From positions 106,676 through 170,675 of the forward strand of contig CAJPFK010000015.1 in NCBI GenBank assembly GCA_905339275.1: a DNA stretch of 64,000 bases, read 5' to 3'. The stretch comes from Methylophilaceae bacterium. GTDB lineage: Bacteria > Pseudomonadota > Gammaproteobacteria > Burkholderiales > Methylophilaceae. Shown one piece after another: positions 9,269-17,510 of the stretch. A program made the translations under genes and the position numbers. The stretch's first letter is position 1. Every line of letters starts with the position of its first letter. The notes under the pieces are model-generated. The model did not search any database. It was not told the origin of the DNA and saw only the letters and a list, made by a program, of their open reading frames with translations.

Positions 9269-9577
9269 CTAGAAAAGCTTGTCGGATCCTTCAGCGATGA
9301 CATCATCAATCTGGTCCTGCATAGATTCGATTCTACGCTTGAAATCACCGATGTCAAAGTTACCGCTCTTCGCATTCAATAATTCATGGGTAATGTTAAG
9401 CGCCGCCATCACCGCAATGCGCTCAACACCAACCACCTTGCCCGTGGTTTGGATATCCCGCATTTTTTTATCGAGGTAGTTGACGGCCTTCATCAGGCCA
9501 AGGCGTTCTTCATCCGTACATGAGATGGTGAACTCCCGCCCCATGATATTGACTTCAACACCGCGCATCTCACTCAT
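9269..9577 (-). CDS. zapA: cell division protein ZapA
   Basis: ZapA binds FtsZ and bundles its filaments in the division ring. The 102-residue protein has the expected layout: an N-terminal beta domain (VEVNIMGREFTISCTDEE, about 7-25), then RLGLMKAVNYLDKKM and a C-terminal coiled coil that dimerises. It overlaps the upstream coiled-coil gene by 4 bp (ATGA), so the two are translationally coupled, and 6S RNA follows it. Confidence 0.95.
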   Translation of the reverse strand: MSEMRGVEVNIMGREFTISCTDEERLGLMKAVNYLDKKMRDIQTTGKVVGVERIAVMAALNITHELLNAKSGNFDIGDFKRRIESMQDQIDDVIAEGSDKLF

Positions 9578-9774
9578 ACCGGTTCCTCGGGCAAGCGTTC
9601 AATCACTGCTTCCAGACGGCTGCTAACGATGGCGATATTCTCCCTGAGTTGCTGGGTATCATTCTGCGCCTGCGCAAGGTCCTGACGTAATACGGAATTC
9701 TCCGAGCGCAAGGTCTGGCACAGTGTAATCAAGTGCGCCACTTTGGTTTCCAAGGTTTTCAGATCGGCATCCAT
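9574..9774 (-). CDS. small coiled-coil protein upstream of zapA (TIGR02449-like)
   Basis: A 66-residue, almost wholly helical protein (MDADLKTLETKVAHLITL, then LRSENSVLRQDLAQAQNDTQ) with a heptad pattern of leucine and valine. Proteins of this size and shape commonly precede zapA in beta- and gammaproteobacteria, and the 4-bp overlap with zapA argues for a joint role at the division ring, perhaps ZapB-like; that role is inference. I place the start at 9774 because the twelve residues encoded upstream (from 9810) are not coiled coil and do not look like the family. Confidence 0.75.
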   Translation of the reverse strand: MDADLKTLETKVAHLITLCQTLRSENSVLRQDLAQAQNDTQQLRENIAIVSSRLEAVIERLPEEPV

Positions 9775-9861
9775 GCAGGCACTATAATTGTAAAAACCTT
9801 GCATGGTCAATAGGTAAGAGAGATTTATGAAAGTATTACAATATCTTATGGCAATATTATT

Positions 9862-9891
9862 TTGCCGATGAAGTGTTGAATAACTTATAAT
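9862..9891 (+). promoter_or_regulatory. predicted sigma-70 promoter of the B12 operon
   Basis: TTGCCG (9862-9867) and TATAAT (9886-9891) with an 18-base spacer, lying just upstream of the cobalamin riboswitch. The -10 box is perfect; the -35 matches four of six positions. Confidence 0.55.
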
Positions 9892-9904
9892 TTATCCAAG
9901 TTGT

Positions 9905-10110
9905 CAGGTGCTCGATTCTCTTTTCAGAGATAGGGTGAAACTGGGAAACAGGTGCGTTCTGCCGTATTGAAAGTAGAGCAATCCCTGTGCTGCCCCCGCA
10001 ACGGTAAACGAGTATGTGCTTACCAACACGCCACTGTGATGCAACCATCATGGGAAGGCGGTAAGCAAGGTTAATGATTTCAACTCGTGAGCCCGGAGAC
10101 CGGCCTGTAC
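9905..10110 (+). promoter_or_regulatory. cobalamin (adenosylcobalamin) riboswitch
   Basis: Leader RNA that binds a B12 coenzyme and shuts off the downstream operon. The family landmarks are in order: GGGAAACAGGTGC near 9943-9955, the highly conserved CTGCCCCCGCAACGGTAA near 9990-10007, and the closing GAGCCCGGAGACCGGCCTGT near 10089-10108, spread over about 206 nt. The next 150 bases run to the btuB start and would hold the expression platform; a ribosome-site or terminator switch there is expected but not resolved by eye. Confidence 0.97.
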
Positions 10111-10262
10111 AACCAAGCATGGAAATACCGCGGGGTGACGGTATGAAAACGCGTTGCAGGCTCTTAACTCAGCCATCTTCCGTTTCTCTGTCTCTCCCCT
10201 TTCAAGGTATTTCTCTTATTGGATTAACACATGCGGGGCCGCGTGTGATTAAGGGAAAGATA

Positions 10263-12155
10263 ATGAACAAAACCGCCATTGCCAGCCTGATCGGCTTGCT
10301 ATTCTCGTCTCAGATTTACGCACAGGACACCCCAACCCAGACAGAAGATGTCGTCGTGACGGCCAGTCGCATCGAACAGCCCCGAGAAAACGTCATTGCC
10401 GATGTCAGCATCATCACACGCGAGGAAATCGAACGCGCAGGCCAATCGACATTAGTCGAACTGCTGCAAATGCAACCCGGCATTGAAATTACCAGCAATG
10501 GTGGCGCAGGCAAGACTTCCGGCATTTTTATGCGCGGCACCAATTCCAGCCATGTCGTCGTCCTGGTGGATGGTATCCGGTTAAATTCGGCAACTGCGGG
10601 ATCAACCACTTTCGAGAACCTGCCTGTTGCATTGATCGACAAAATCGAGATTCTGCGCGGGCCGGCAACCAGCTTGTACGGGCAGGATGCTATCGGCGGG
10701 GTTATTCAGATTTTCACTAAAAAGGGCAAAGGCGCACCCCGGTTTTATGCGAACGTGGGGTACGGCACTTATGACACGAAAACAGCCGATGCCGGTGCAC
10801 ATGGGTCGATTGGTGGCACCAGTTTTGCGCTAGGCGTTTCGAGTTACGACACTGACGGTTTCTCATCCCTTAAAACCAGCGACCCGAATCTGGACGATGA
10901 TGATGGATACCGCAATCTGTCATTCACCGGTTCGCTTTCCCACAAAATCGTGGAAGACCATGAGATTGGCCTGCAATTACTGCATAGCAAAGGCCATACA
11001 AGATTCGATAACCGCTTCAACATCGACCCTTTCTTTCCGGCGTTTAATCCCGCCTTTTCCGACCACGCCGATATCACGCAGCACAGCTATGCGATTACCA
11101 GCAAAAACCAGATCACAAAAAACTGGCTATCAACCGTACGTGCCGGGGAAGGGACTGATGAGTCCGTCACTTACGCTGCCCTGGGGCCATTCACTACAAC
11201 AAGCCGCAGCCTGTTCAAAACCAAGCAGCGCCAGTATTCATGGCAAAATGATATCGAATTACCTCTTGGCACATTGACACTGCTATACGACAGGCTTGAA
11301 GAACGAGTCAAATCCACAACCGATTTCAAGCAGACCAGCCGCAACAATGATGGCTATTACATCGGTTATTTGGTGAATCATGGCCCCCACTCAGTTCAGA
11401 TCAATTACCGTAGCGACCACAATTCGCGTTTCGGTACCAACGACACGGAAGGGCTGGGCTACGGATACCAGCTCAGCGACCACTGGCGCGTGACTGCCAG
11501 CTACGGCACTGCATTCAAGGCACCTACCTTCAACGACCTGTTCTGGCCGGACTACTTCGGCTCACCTAGCAGCAACCCCGATCTAAAGCCGGAAAAATCT
11601 CGCAATCTCGAAGCCAGTCTCAAATTCAGCGGTGCGGATAATAGCGCTTCCCTGACAATTTATGAAAACAGCATCAGAAACCTGATTGCCCTGGATGCCA
11701 ACTTCGTACCGGAAAATATCAATCGCGCGCGCATCCAGGGCGCGACGCTGGCTGTGGCACAACGCTGGAACAACTGGCAGTTGCACGGCAGCGTCGACAT
11801 TCTGTCGCCGCGCGACCGCAATACCGACAACCTGCTGGTGCGCCGTGCGAACCGTCATGCCAAGCTGAATCTCGCCTACAACTGGGGCGACTGGCGGTTC
11901 GGGGCAGAAACCCTGGCTTCTTCGGCCCGCTACAACGATTCTGACAACGAGCAGAGATTGGCCGGCTATGCACTGGTGAATCTGACCACGGACTACAACA
12001 TCAACCAGAACTGGCAGTTGAAAGCCCGCCTCAACAACCTGCTCGATAAGGATTACGCATTAGCCTATGATGGCGACCCGGCCAATGGCGGCTTTGTCTA
12101 CAATACGCCCGGCTCCAATCTGTTCGTCAGCATTCGCTACCAGACTGCGCCTTGA
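10263..12155 (+). CDS. btuB: TonB-dependent vitamin B12 receptor BtuB
   Basis: Outer-membrane TonB-dependent transporter for cobalamin. The start at 10263 gives a signal peptide (IASLIGLLFSSQIYAQ), a TonB box (EDVVVTASR), a plug domain with LRGPATSLYGQDAIGGV near residue 140, and a 22-strand barrel ending in an aromatic residue region typical of outer-membrane proteins; 630 residues fit BtuB. A longer frame from 10074 would begin inside the riboswitch and is rejected. The riboswitch directly upstream fixes the substrate as a corrinoid with good confidence. Confidence 0.95.
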   Translation: MNKTAIASLIGLLFSSQIYAQDTPTQTEDVVVTASRIEQPRENVIADVSIITREEIERAGQSTLVELLQMQPGIEITSNGGAGKTSGIFMRGTNSSHVVVLVDGIRLNSATAGSTTFENLPVALIDKIEILRGPATSLYGQDAIGGVIQIFTKKGKGAPRFYANVGYGTYDTKTADAGAHGSIGGTSFALGVSSYDTDGFSSLKTSDPNLDDDDGYRNLSFTGSLSHKIVEDHEIGLQLLHSKGHTRFDNRFNIDPFFPAFNPAFSDHADITQHSYAITSKNQITKNWLSTVRAGEGTDESVTYAALGPFTTTSRSLFKTKQRQYSWQNDIELPLGTLTLLYDRLEERVKSTTDFKQTSRNNDGYYIGYLVNHGPHSVQINYRSDHNSRFGTNDTEGLGYGYQLSDHWRVTASYGTAFKAPTFNDLFWPDYFGSPSSNPDLKPEKSRNLEASLKFSGADNSASLTIYENSIRNLIALDANFVPENINRARIQGATLAVAQRWNNWQLHGSVDILSPRDRNTDNLLVRRANRHAKLNLAYNWGDWRFGAETLASSARYNDSDNEQRLAGYALVNLTTDYNINQNWQLKARLNNLLDKDYALAYDGDPANGGFVYNTPGSNLFVSIRYQTAP

Positions 12156-12206
12156 ACGAAGCTATCGAAGCAAGGCAGGCAAGATGGTATGATGCGGTAA
12201 GTTTGA

Positions 12207-12226
12207 ATCCCGCTTGCAAGCGGGAT
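12207..12226. repeat. perfect 20-bp palindrome before btuM
   Basis: ATCCCGCTTG followed at once by its reverse complement, 19 bases before the btuM start and 50 bases after the btuB stop. It has no T-run, so it is not a standard terminator; it could stabilise the mRNA end, or be an RNA processing or protein-binding site. Confidence 0.7.
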
Positions 12227-12244
12227 GCATTTTGGAGAATAAAC

Positions 12245-12820
12245 ATGAACGCTACCTTTAAAAAATTTACGCTTACCCAGAAGCTGGGTATCGCCGCTGC
12301 AATCGCATTCTTTATGCTGCTGACGCGTGGCAGCCATGTGCTTACTACCGTGTCCCTGCCTGACGCAAGCCTGGTGCTGTTCTTGCTCGGTGGTTTGTTC
12401 CTTGGCCGTGCAGCCTGGTTTCTCGTGTTTTTCGTACTGGGAAGCGTGATTGATTTTGGTGTCGCCGCGCTGGACCCCTGGCAAGGCTTTTGCCTGACCG
12501 ATGGCTACTGGGGCCTTATCCCCGCCTATGGTGCGATGTGGCTGGGCGGCCGCTGGCTGGCTGGCCGCGCGGATGCATTTGCACCGCTTGCCTATGGGAT
12601 AACGGCACTGATTACCACATTAACCGCTTTCGTGATCTCCACCCAAACCTACTATCTGTTTTCGGGGCGTTTCCCCAATAACGGAGTTCTGGAAACCATC
12701 CAGTATGGCTGGGATTATTTCCCTGGTTATGTGGGCTTTGCGGCCTTGTATTTCGCCATTGTCTGGGGTGTTGCGCGTATCGTTCGTCATTTCAGGATTG
12801 CGCATACTGCGGAGGCCTGA
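12245..12820 (+). CDS. btuM: candidate BtuM-type cobalamin transporter (membrane protein)
   Basis: A 191-residue integral membrane protein with five or six hydrophobic segments (for example IAAAIAFFMLL, LVLFLLGGLFLG, FLVFFVLGSVIDFG, ITALITTLTAFVIS). The motif LPDASLVLFLLGG and the later GFCLTDGYWGLIPAYGAMW resemble proteins that sit in B12-controlled operons and are called BtuM, a solitary ECF-type S component. In the characterised BtuM of Thiobacillus a cysteine near residue 28 strips cyanide from B12; this protein has no Cys in its first 60 residues, so it would belong to a group without that chemistry. Position inside the riboswitch-led operon supports the role. The assignment rests on family resemblance plus context. 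A GGAGAA site precedes the ATG. Confidence 0.55.
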   Translation: MNATFKKFTLTQKLGIAAAIAFFMLLTRGSHVLTTVSLPDASLVLFLLGGLFLGRAAWFLVFFVLGSVIDFGVAALDPWQGFCLTDGYWGLIPAYGAMWLGGRWLAGRADAFAPLAYGITALITTLTAFVISTQTYYLFSGRFPNNGVLETIQYGWDYFPGYVGFAALYFAIVWGVARIVRHFRIAHTAEA

Positions 12821-12837
12821 GCAGGCGATGAAGCCAC

Positions 12838-12871
12838 AAGCCGCCCAGAACGCTCTGGTGCGGCTTTTTTT
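12838..12871 (+). terminator. intrinsic terminator abutting the bluB start
   Basis: AAGCCGC-CCAGA, short loop, TCTGG-T-GCGGCTT then a run of seven T (12865-12871), immediately before the first bluB ATG at 12872. The stem is 12 bp with one bulged base. It splits the B12 operon, so bluB and the genes after it would depend on read-through or antitermination. Confidence 0.8.
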
Positions 12872-13540
12872 ATGCCCGAAAAGATGAAAAACCCCAACGC
12901 CTACAACCCATCCGAACAGCGGGCGATTTATCGGGTGATTGCCGAACGCCGCGACATGCGCCATTTCAGGAACGACCCCGTTGCGCCTGAAGTATTGCAA
13001 CGCCTGCTCAACGCCGCCCATCACGCGCCAAGTGTCGGCCTGATGCAGCCATGGCGTTTCATCCGCATCACCGATATCGCGCTCCGGAAACAGATTTACG
13101 ACCTGGTGCAGGATGAACGGCTGCGCACGGCCAAAGCGATAGGCGAGCAATCCCAACGCGAAGATGAATTCATGCGCCTCAAGGTCGAGGGCATCATGCA
13201 ATGCGGCGAACTGTTGGTCGCATCATTGTGCGATCACCGTGAGGATCATATCTTCGGCCGCCGCACGATTCCCGAAATGGATCTCGCATCCGTTTGCTGC
13301 GCCATCCAGAATCTCTGGCTGGCGGCGAGAGCTGAAGGCTTGGGAATGGGATGGGTTTCCATGTTTGAACCCGTGAGCCTGGGCGCGCTGCTTGGCATTC
13401 CCGCGGGTGCAAAACCGGTTGCCATACTTTGCATTGGCCACGTAGAGGCCTTTTACCAGGCGCCCATGCTGGTCGAAGAAGGCTGGGCGACCGAGCGACC
13501 AATCAGTGAAATGGTCATGGAAAACCGCTGGAAACCCTGA
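12872..13540 (+). CDS. bluB: 5,6-dimethylbenzimidazole synthase BluB
   Basis: Nitroreductase-like flavoenzyme that cleaves reduced FMN with oxygen to make 5,6-dimethylbenzimidazole, the lower ligand of B12. Typical BluB features: RRDMRHFRNDPVAPEVLQRLL near residue 28, AAHHAPSVGLMQPWRFIRI near 50, and LWLAARAEGLGMGWVSMF near 155. The length of 222 residues is normal. The first ATG (12872) lies in the T-run of a terminator; the second (12884, MKNPNAYN) may be the real start. The stop overlaps the next start by one base (TGATG). With CobT it would supply and activate the ligand. Confidence 0.94.
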   Translation: MPEKMKNPNAYNPSEQRAIYRVIAERRDMRHFRNDPVAPEVLQRLLNAAHHAPSVGLMQPWRFIRITDIALRKQIYDLVQDERLRTAKAIGEQSQREDEFMRLKVEGIMQCGELLVASLCDHREDHIFGRRTIPEMDLASVCCAIQNLWLAARAEGLGMGWVSMFEPVSLGALLGIPAGAKPVAILCIGHVEAFYQAPMLVEEGWATERPISEMVMENRWKP

Positions 13541-14355
13541 TGAGGCTGCCGCAACGCATCGTCTGCCTGACCACGGAAACCACCGAAGTGCTCTATCTGC
13601 TGGGAGAACAACACCGCATTGTCGGCATCTCCGGCTACACGACACGCCCGGCCATCGCCCGCAAGGAAAAACCCAGGGTCAGCGCTTTCACCAGCGCAAA
13701 CATTGATAAAATCCTTGCGCTGGAACCCGATCTGGTGCTCACATGCACGGATTTGCAGGCAGAGATTGCCGCCTCACTCATCAAAGCGGGTGTGGAAGTG
13801 CATGCTTTCAACCAGCGCTCCATCGAAGGCATCCTGCACATGATTGCAATGCTGGGCGCGCTTACCGGCGCGCTGGAAAAAGCAGCCGCGCTGATCGCCG
13901 ATCTGGAAAACCGCATGGAAAAAGCACGCGAAACCGCGAGCTACCTGCCCGGCAAGCCTGTCGTCTATTTCGAGGAATGGGATGAACCCATGATCAGCGG
14001 CATCCGCTGGGTGGGCGAATTGATCGAGATTGCCGGCGGCATCGATTGCTTCGCCGAGCTTTCCGGCATGTCCTCCGCCAAGGATCGTACCATCGCCGAC
14101 CCGGCAGAGGTCGTCAGGCGCAACCCGGATATCATCATCGGCTCATGGTGCGGCAAGAAATTCCAGCCGGAACAAGTGATCCAGCGGCCAGCCTGGTCAG
14201 AAATCAGTGCAGTGAAAAACGGCTGCGTGCACGAGATCAAATCCGCCGATATCCTGCAGCCCGGCCCGTCGGTCATCACTGAAGGCCTGACGCAGATCCA
14301 GGCCATCATCCAGCACTGGGGCGCAAGCCAGGCATTCAAAAAACACTGGGGTTAG
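13540..14355 (+). CDS. BtuF-like cobalamin-binding protein without signal peptide
   Basis: A 271-residue member of the BtuF/FecB-type substrate-binding fold: RIVCLTTETTEVLYLLGEQ at the very N-terminus, then KILALEPDLVLT and VVYFEEWDEPMISGIRW across the interdomain helix. Such proteins normally feed an ABC importer in the periplasm, but here the fold starts at residue 4 with no signal peptide or lipobox, and no btuC or btuD permease or ATPase lies nearby. Either it works in the cytoplasm as a corrinoid carrier, perhaps with the BtuM-like protein or BluB/CobU, or it uses an unusual export route. It overlaps bluB by one base and precedes cobU by 14. Confidence 0.85.
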   Translation: MRLPQRIVCLTTETTEVLYLLGEQHRIVGISGYTTRPAIARKEKPRVSAFTSANIDKILALEPDLVLTCTDLQAEIAASLIKAGVEVHAFNQRSIEGILHMIAMLGALTGALEKAAALIADLENRMEKARETASYLPGKPVVYFEEWDEPMISGIRWVGELIEIAGGIDCFAELSGMSSAKDRTIADPAEVVRRNPDIIIGSWCGKKFQPEQVIQRPAWSEISAVKNGCVHEIKSADILQPGPSVITEGLTQIQAIIQHWGASQAFKKHWG

Positions 14356-14369
14356 AATAAGGAGTCATC

Positions 14370-14894
14370 ATGAGCACAACCCTGATCCTGGGCGGCGCAC
14401 GTTCCGGCAAGAGCAGTCATGCGGAACGCCTCGCGGCAGACTCCGGTCTCGCAGTCACTTACATCGCGACTGCGCAGGTCTATGATGCGGAGTTCCGGCA
14501 ACGCATAGACCATCACCAGGCGCGGCGACCGGCTGACTGGCTGCTGGTGGAAGAAGCGCATTATCTCGCCGCCGCGCTGAAAGCGCATGCCGCACCCGGC
14601 CGTTGCCTGATCGTCGATTGCCTGACGCTATGGCTGGCGCAATGGATATGCGATGACTGCAACCCGCCGAAGGATTCCACCTGGGCGCATGAACGTGAGT
14701 GTTTACTTACTGTATTATCAACGCTGCCGGGCAGGATCGTCCTGGTCAGCAATGAAGTTGGCATGGGCATCGTGCCCCTGGGTGAAATCAACCGGCAGTT
14801 CCAGGATGAGCAGGGGCGGCTTAATCAGGCCGTCGCCAGCCTCTGTGACGAAGTGTTTTTTGTCGCGGCGGGCCTGCCGTTAAAACTCAAATAA
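14370..14894 (+). CDS. cobU: adenosylcobinamide kinase / guanylyltransferase
   Basis: Bifunctional enzyme that phosphorylates adenosylcobinamide and then adds GMP to give adenosylcobinamide-GDP. The P-loop GGARSGKS (residues 8-15), YIATAQVYDAEFRQRIDHHQARRP (the region with the guanylylated histidine) and the C-terminal VSNEVGMGIVPLGEINRQFQDEQG are all present in a 174-residue protein of normal size. It is the last gene of the riboswitch operon and converges on cobC, 13 bases away. Confidence 0.95.
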   Translation: MSTTLILGGARSGKSSHAERLAADSGLAVTYIATAQVYDAEFRQRIDHHQARRPADWLLVEEAHYLAAALKAHAAPGRCLIVDCLTLWLAQWICDDCNPPKDSTWAHERECLLTVLSTLPGRIVLVSNEVGMGIVPLGEINRQFQDEQGRLNQAVASLCDEVFFVAAGLPLKLK

Positions 14895-14907
14895 TGTAAA
14901 AACGAGA

Positions 14908-15489
14908 CTATCGGTTCACAAAGCCGATGCGCGGTATTTCACCTTCCAGCGACAATTGCGTAACGCTGCCGTAATCGACCTCAAAGCGAAACAGGCCTTT
15001 CAACGGCATATTGAGCACATCGGCCAGCAGCGCCCGTATCAGGCCGCCGTGGGTCACCACCAGCACATCCTGCCCCGCATGCCGCTGCCTTAGCTCCTCG
15101 ACAAAATTCCGGGCACGCTGGTGCAGATCGGCAAAGGTTTCTCCATTAGGCGGGCTTGAATGCGCGTAATCACTCGCCCATCGATCAAATACCGGTCGTG
15201 GTATCGCATCCCATTGCTGCAGCTCCCAATCGCCGAAATTCAGTTCTTTCAGGCGCTCATCCGCGACTGCCTCGCCATAGCCAAGCGCATCCGCAAGTTT
15301 ATGGCAGCGCTGTAACGGACTCGTGTAGAACCCATCGAAAGCCCTGTTGACCGGCTTGATGCCGGACAATTTGGTTCTGATGGCTGCCACTTCATCATGA
15401 AAACCGGGGGCAACATCCACATCGGCCTGTCCGTAACAAATACCGCTCTCAATACTCAACCTTGTATGTCTTACCAGATATAGCTTCAT
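14908..15489 (-). CDS. cobC: alpha-ribazole phosphatase (histidine phosphatase family)
   Basis: Removes phosphate from alpha-ribazole 5'-phosphate or the cobalamin 5'-phosphate product at the end of nucleotide loop assembly. The histidine phosphatase signature is LVRHTRL with catalytic His8 (here RHT rather than the usual RHG), then CYGQADV, YTSPLQRC, LKELNFGDWE and VTHGGLIRALL carrying the second catalytic His. At 193 residues it is standard. Its placement in cobT-cobS-cobC fixes the likely substrate, as the fold alone is shared by many phosphatases. Confidence 0.9.
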   Translation of the reverse strand: MKLYLVRHTRLSIESGICYGQADVDVAPGFHDEVAAIRTKLSGIKPVNRAFDGFYTSPLQRCHKLADALGYGEAVADERLKELNFGDWELQQWDAIPRPVFDRWASDYAHSSPPNGETFADLHQRARNFVEELRQRHAGQDVLVVTHGGLIRALLADVLNMPLKGLFRFEVDYGSVTQLSLEGEIPRIGFVNR

Positions 15490-15511
15490 TACTCACCCAT
15501 CATCCACGGTT

Positions 15512-16288
15512 TCACTGCATGCCCGACCAGATCAGAACACCGATGTAGAATGCCAGTTCGGTGATTTGTTGCATCGCACCCAGGCAATCCCCGGTATAAC
15601 CGCCAAGACGTCTTTTCAGTAACCGGCTGAACCAGAACCAGACCACGATTACAGGAATCAGGCTGGCCAGAAATTGCCACTGGCCTGAATACCATGTAAG
15701 CACCATCACTGGAAACAGCCCGAAGATCGCGGCAATCAATATCTGATTGCCGTTTAAATGAGTGGCTAGCGGCTTGGATTTGCCCTCGGCACGTACATAA
15801 TCCTGCGTGTAAATCACAATAACGGCAGCGAAACGGCTGAGCGCATGCCCTGCAATCAGCACTACAGGCCAGAGTACTGGCGGGATATGGCCAAGTGCCT
15901 GGAATTTGCTGAAGAGCACCATCATCAGGGCGATTGCGCCGTAGCTTCCTATGCGTGAATCCTGCATGATGGTAAGCACTTGCTCTTTTTGCCAGCCGCC
16001 ACCCAGGCCGTCTACCGCATCGGCCAGGCCATCCTCATGAAATGCCCCGGTAAGATAGACCGTCGCGCCCATGCTGACCAGCACGGACAACGGCAGGGGC
16101 AAAACCAGCATAGCCAGCCAGAACACCAGCGCACCCAATGCGCCCACCAGAATACCCACCAGCGGAAAATACTGGACCGAGCGATTCAGCTCGCTTTCCT
16201 GAAATCCGGGAAGGCTGACCGGAATGCGCGTAAAAAACATCAGCGCCGTCTTGAACAACCGCCACTGCCCGGCAAGCATGCGCATCAT
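15512..16288 (-). CDS. cobS: adenosylcobinamide-GDP ribazoletransferase
   Basis: Cobalamin synthase, an integral membrane enzyme joining adenosylcobinamide-GDP with alpha-ribazole. Its 258 residues hold about six membrane spans; the conserved FFTRIPVSLP near residue 18 and the metal-binding HEDGLADAVDGLGGG near 85 are clear, followed by DSRIGSYGAIAL. The start overlaps the cobT stop (ATGA), giving coupling with the enzyme that makes its second substrate. Confidence 0.95.
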   Translation of the reverse strand: MMRMLAGQWRLFKTALMFFTRIPVSLPGFQESELNRSVQYFPLVGILVGALGALVFWLAMLVLPLPLSVLVSMGATVYLTGAFHEDGLADAVDGLGGGWQKEQVLTIMQDSRIGSYGAIALMMVLFSKFQALGHIPPVLWPVVLIAGHALSRFAAVIVIYTQDYVRAEGKSKPLATHLNGNQILIAAIFGLFPVMVLTWYSGQWQFLASLIPVIVVWFWFSRLLKRRLGGYTGDCLGAMQQITELAFYIGVLIWSGMQ

Positions 16289-17328
16289 CGAGCCGCCTTG
16301 CCCGAAACTCCGGCGGACTCGAACGAGGCCATGTCATTGAGGAAATTCACCGCCGCCTGCACCAGCGGATAAGCCATGACCGCGCCCGTGCCCTCGCCCA
16401 GCCGCATATTGAGTTGCAATAGAGGCTCGGCATTCAGTTGTTTCAGCAACAAATCGTGCCCGGCCTCGTCCGAACAGTGTGCGAAGACGCAATAATGCAG
16501 GATGGCGGGCTGTATCCTGGATGCCACCAGCAAAGCCGCTGTTGCAATGAACCCATCGATCAGCAGCACCGCTTTATTCTGCGCTGCACCCAGCATCGCC
16601 CCGACCATCATGGCGATTTCAAAGCCGCCAAAGGCCGCCAGCGCCTGCAACGGCGTTCTCAGGCCGGCATGCAATTGAATGGCCCGTTCTATGACAACGG
16701 CCTTGTGCAACACTCCGGCCTCATCCAGCCCGGTACCCCGGCCGACGCATGATTTGGCCGGCAAGTCACACAACACAGCCATCAAGGCGGCAGCCGATGA
16801 GGTATTGCCTATCCCCATCTCGCCGAACGCCAATATGTTGGAACCCGCTACGATTTCCTTCAATGCCAGTGCTGCGCCTTTCTCAATCGATTCCTTACAT
16901 CGACTTTCCGTCATGGCGGGTTCCTCTGCAAAATTGCATGTCCCCATGGCAATTTTGGCATCAACCAGGTCGGGGTGCGCCTCAAACACGTGATTGACGC
17001 CTGCATCAATCACGCGGACCAGCATGCCATGCTGCCTGGCAAACACATTAACCCCGGCCCCGCCTGCCAGAAAATTCAACACCATCTGCCGGGTGACCGC
17101 CTGCGGATAAGGACTGACACCGGTCTCCACAATGCCATGATCGCCGGCAAAAACCATCACGACAGGCCGATTCAGCATGGGAGACAAAGTATTCTGAACA
17201 AGGCCGACCTGCAGTGCCAGATGCTCCAGGCTGCCCAATGCGCCCAACGGCTTGGTTTTATTGTTTATCTTCGCGCGTAACTCAGCCTCCAGGCTTCTGT
17301 CCGGCGGAGTGATTTCAAACGTCTGCAT
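16285..17328 (-). CDS. cobT: nicotinate-nucleotide-dimethylbenzimidazole phosphoribosyltransferase
   Basis: Makes alpha-ribazole 5'-phosphate from nicotinate mononucleotide and dimethylbenzimidazole (the BluB product). Landmarks are KTKPLGALGSLEHLA near residue 23, VFAGDHGIVETGVSPYPQAVTRQM near 61, FGEMGIGNTSSAAALMA near 165 and the C-terminal RLGEGTGAVMAYPLVQAA. I choose ATG 17328 (347 residues) over the longer frame to 17412 because the family starts at MQTFEI and AAGG lies before it. It is first in cobT-cobS-cobC. I see no second riboswitch upstream. Confidence 0.95.
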   Translation of the reverse strand: MQTFEITPPDRSLEAELRAKINNKTKPLGALGSLEHLALQVGLVQNTLSPMLNRPVVMVFAGDHGIVETGVSPYPQAVTRQMVLNFLAGGAGVNVFARQHGMLVRVIDAGVNHVFEAHPDLVDAKIAMGTCNFAEEPAMTESRCKESIEKGAALALKEIVAGSNILAFGEMGIGNTSSAAALMAVLCDLPAKSCVGRGTGLDEAGVLHKAVVIERAIQLHAGLRTPLQALAAFGGFEIAMMVGAMLGAAQNKAVLLIDGFIATAALLVASRIQPAILHYCVFAHCSDEAGHDLLLKQLNAEPLLQLNMRLGEGTGAVMAYPLVQAAVNFLNDMASFESAGVSGKAAR

Positions 17329-17445
17329 GAGAAAACCTTGCCCAACCGAGTTTAAGAAAGACATGCGAGCATACGCCAGCAGGCGCTTTTTTTGAACCGC
17401 GCTTTTATGCAAAATGACGATCCTTTACAGACTTCTTTCGAGCGC

Positions 17446-17475
17446 ATGACACTAATCAATGAAGTTTGCTATAAT
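17446..17475 (+). promoter_or_regulatory. predicted promoter of tRNA-Phe
   Basis: ATGACA (17446-17451, five of six matches to the -35 consensus), an 18-base spacer, and TATAAT (17470-17475), followed by the GC-rich GCGCGAC typical of a stable-RNA discriminator and the tRNA 35 bases on. Confidence 0.7.
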
Positions 17476-17510
17476 GCGCGACTTGCGAGAGCTCAAAGGC
17501 TCGTAATGAT

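Noticed and set aside
10074..10262. Longer start for btuB
   Set aside because: It begins inside the cobalamin riboswitch and would put 63 residues in front of a good signal peptide.
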